Shown here in pieces: positions 61,381 to 64,000 of a stretch of 64,000 nt of DNA; the first letter of the stretch is position 1; each line of letters begins with the position of its first letter. The position numbers and the translations under genes are program-made. The notes under the pieces are model-generated. The model saw only the letters and a program-made list of their open reading frames with translations. It was not told the DNA's origin and made no database searches. Origin of the DNA: Scalesia atractyloides (Eukaryota > Streptophyta > Magnoliopsida > Asterales > Asteraceae). Location: positions 94,049,916 through 94,113,915 of the forward strand of contig CAMTDV010000030.1 in NCBI GenBank assembly GCA_947069175.1. Reading direction: 5' to 3'.

Positions 61381-64000
61381 TTGATTTAATTAATTGTTCG
61401 CTGCGTTTACTTTCTAAATATAGAAAGTGTGCGAAAACAGACGAAACTCGAAATGAATTTTTTCGTGTAAAATCGAATCCCTGTATCAATTAAACAGAGT
61501 TTGGAACCTGAGAAATACAAAAATTGCTAACATAAACGACCAGATATTTGATTTAATTAATTGTTTGCACGTTTACTTTCTAGATATAGAAAGTCGGAAA
61601 GTGGGCGAAAACTAACGAAACTCGAAATGAAATTTTTCGTGTAAAATCGAATCCTTGTATCAATTAAACTGAATTTGGGACCTGAGAAATACAAAAAATG
61701 CTGACATAAACGACCAGATATTCGATTTAATTAATTGTTCGCGCGTTTACTTTCTAAGTATACAAATATAGAAAGTGGGCGAAACTAACGAAACTCGAAA
61801 TGAATTTTATCGTGCAAAATCAAATCCCTGTATCAATAATAATACTGAGTTTGGAACCTGAGAAATACAAAAAATGCTGACATAAACTACCAGATATTTG
61901 ATTTAATTAATTGTTCGTGCGTCTACTTTCTATATATAGAAATTGTGAGAAAACTAACGAAACTCGAAATTAATTTTTTCGTGTAAAATCGAATCCCTGT
62001 ATCAATAAAAAAGAGTTTGGAACTAGAGAAATACAAAAATTGCTGACATAAACGACCAGATATTTGATTTAATTAATTATTCGTGCGTTTACTTTCTATA
62101 ATATAGAAAGTGTGCGAAAACTGACGAAAGTCAAAATGAATTTTTTCATGTAAAATCGAATCCCTGTATCAATAAAACTGAGTTTGGAAGCTGAGAAAAA
62201 CAAAAATTGCCGACATAAACGACCAGATATTTGATTTAATTATTTGTTCGCGCGTTTACTTTCTAAATATAGAAAGTCGGAAAGTGGGCGAAAACTAACG
62301 AAACTCGAAATGAAAATTTTCATGTAAAATCGAATCCCTGTATCAATTAAACTGAGTTTGGAACCTAATGACATAAACGACCGGATATTTGATTTAATTA
62401 ATTGTTCGCGCGTATACTTTCTAAATATAGAAAGTCGGAAAGTGGGCGAAAACTAACGAAACTCGAAATGAAATTTTTCATGTAAAATCGAATCACTGTA
62501 TCAATTAAACTGAGTTTGGAACCTGAGAAATACAAAAATTGCGGACATAAACGAACAGATATTCGATTTAATTAATTGTTCCACGGCGTTTACTTTCTAA
62601 GTATACAAATATAGAAAGTGGGCGAAAACTGACGAAACTCGAAATGAATTTTTTCGTGCAAAATCAAATCACTGTATCAATATTACTGAGTTTGGAACCT
62701 GAGAAATACAAAAAATGCAGACATAAATGACCAGATATTTGATTTAATTAATAGTTCGCGAGTTTATTTTCTAAATATAGAAAGGATCGAAAACTGACGA
62801 AACTCGAAATGAATTTTTCCGTGCAAAATCGAATCCCTATATCAATTAAACTGAGTTTGGAACCTGAGAAATAAAAAAATTGCTGAGATAAACGACCAGA
62901 TATTTGATTTAATTAATTGTTCCGCGTTTACTTTCTAAATATAGAAATTGGGAAAGCGGGCGAAAATTGTCGAAACTCGAAATGAGTTTTTTCGTGCAAA
63001 ATCGAGTCACTGTATCAATAATACTGAGTTTGGAACCTGATAAATACAAAAAATGCTGACATAAACGACCAGATATTTGATTTAATTAATTGTTCGCGCG
63101 GTTTACTTTCTTAATATAGAAAGTGTGTGAAAACTGATGAAACTCGAAATGAATTTTTCCTGTAAAATCGAATCCCTGTATCAATTAAACAGAGTTTGGA
63201 ACCTGAGAAATATAAAAATTTCTTATATAAACGACCAGATATTTGATTTAATTAATTGTTAGCGCGTTTACTTTCTAAATATAGAAAATCGGAAAGTGGG
63301 CGAAAACTAACGAAACTCGAAATTAAATTTTTCGACAAAAATAGAATCCCTGTATCAATTAAACTGAGAACCTGAGAAATACAAAAGATGCTGACATAAA
63401 TGACCAGATATTTGATTTATTTAATTGTTCGCGCATTTACTTTCTAAGTATAGAAAGTGTCCGAAAACTGTCGAAACTCAAAATGAATTTTTTCGTGCAA
63501 AATCGAATTACTTGTTCATTAAAACTGAGTTTGGAACCTGAGAAATACAAAAATTGCGGACATAAACGACCAGATATTCGATTTAATTAATTGTTCGCGC
63601 ATTTACTTTCTAAGTATACAAATATAGAAAGTGGGCGAAAACTGACGAAACTCGAAATGAATTTTTTCGTGCAAAATCAAATCCCTGTATCAATAATAAT
63701 ACTGAGTTTGGAACCTGAAAAATACAAAAATGCTGAAATAAACGACCAGATATTTGATTTAATTAATTGTTCGTGCGTCTACTTTCTATATATAGAAATT
63801 GTGCGAAAACTGACGAAACTCGAAATTAATTTTTTCGTGTAAAATCGAATCCCTGTATCAATAAAACAGAGTTTGGAACTAGAGAAATACAAAAATTGCT
63901 GACATAAACGACCAGATATTTGATTTAATTAATTGTTCGCGCGTTTACTTTCTTAATAGAGAAAGTGTGCGAAAACTGACGAACTCGAAATTAATTTTTT

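Larger units (their letters stand above)
49379..64000 (+). repeat. Satellite array, block C
   Basis: About 86 monomers of the same satellite in the same orientation, running to the window edge. The first 1.94 kb is a duplicated 970-bp higher-order unit. The segment at about 51.4-52.85 kb matches the left flank of element 2 (offset 15,490). A degraded patch lies at about 59.83-61.38 kb. No gene is visible; short minus-strand frames at 60-61 kb are artefacts of the degraded repeat. Confidence 0.95.

Noticed and set aside
1..64000. CRISPR-like array of regular repeats
   Set aside because: The repeats are contiguous monomers without unique spacers, in a plant context with no cas genes.

Overview
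This window is repeat-only plant nuclear DNA, very probably centromeric or pericentromeric heterochromatin. The organism call rests on plant Ty3/gypsy chromoviruses of the Tekay (Del) type, primer-binding sites matching plant initiator-Met tRNA, and a nucleosome-length AT-rich satellite. The wording of the Gag and Pol proteins feels Asteraceae-like to me, but I cannot prove the family. I see no host protein gene, rRNA, CRISPR array or prokaryotic feature.

Layout: (A) 1-14171, satellite array, about 83 head-to-tail monomers. (B) 14172-25833, one complete but dead 11.66-kb LTR retrotransposon ('element 1'), flanked by a perfect 5-bp target duplication (catat). It has 2.83/2.87-kb LTRs, a PBS, an intact extra 227-aa ORF, gag, protease, reverse transcriptase, RNase H, integrase, chromodomain and PPT. 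(C) 25834-37366, satellite resumes in the same orientation. (D) 37364-49378, a second Tekay-like element ('element 2') in tandem form: a 5'-truncated integrase/chromodomain fragment, a middle LTR, a full internal region and a right LTR, with an 8,216-bp period. (E) 49379-64000, satellite again, opening with two near-identical copies of a 970-bp higher-order unit and containing a badly degraded patch at about 59.83-61.38 kb.

The satellite monomer has a base form of about 166 bp, with 174-175-bp variants made by 8-9-bp internal duplications. Nearly every monomer carries a 20-bp dyad (ACTTTCTA-aata-TAGAAAGT). Within the array I can trace segmental duplications at offsets of about 0.97, 2.18, 3.79, 5.69, 7.55 and 15.49 kb, the last measured across element 2.

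Both retrotransposons are disabled. Element 1 has at least three frameshifts and two stops in gag and the gag/pol join, an Asp-to-Asn change in the RT catalytic motif (FIND for FIDD), and a stop plus a frameshift at the chromodomain. Element 2 keeps FIDD but has three stops in RT/RNase H and two frameshifts around integrase. The most interesting signals are: an 80/83-bp, in-frame spliceosomal-type intron inside element 1 gag with a tandem (NAGNAG) acceptor; three diverged 169-bp modules in the element 2 LTR, each with tRNA-like A and B boxes, plus a fourth antisense tRNA-like unit; a hairpin minisatellite in the element 1 LTR; and an acidic coiled-coil extra ORF that stays open while gag and pol have decayed. 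All comparisons were made by eye.
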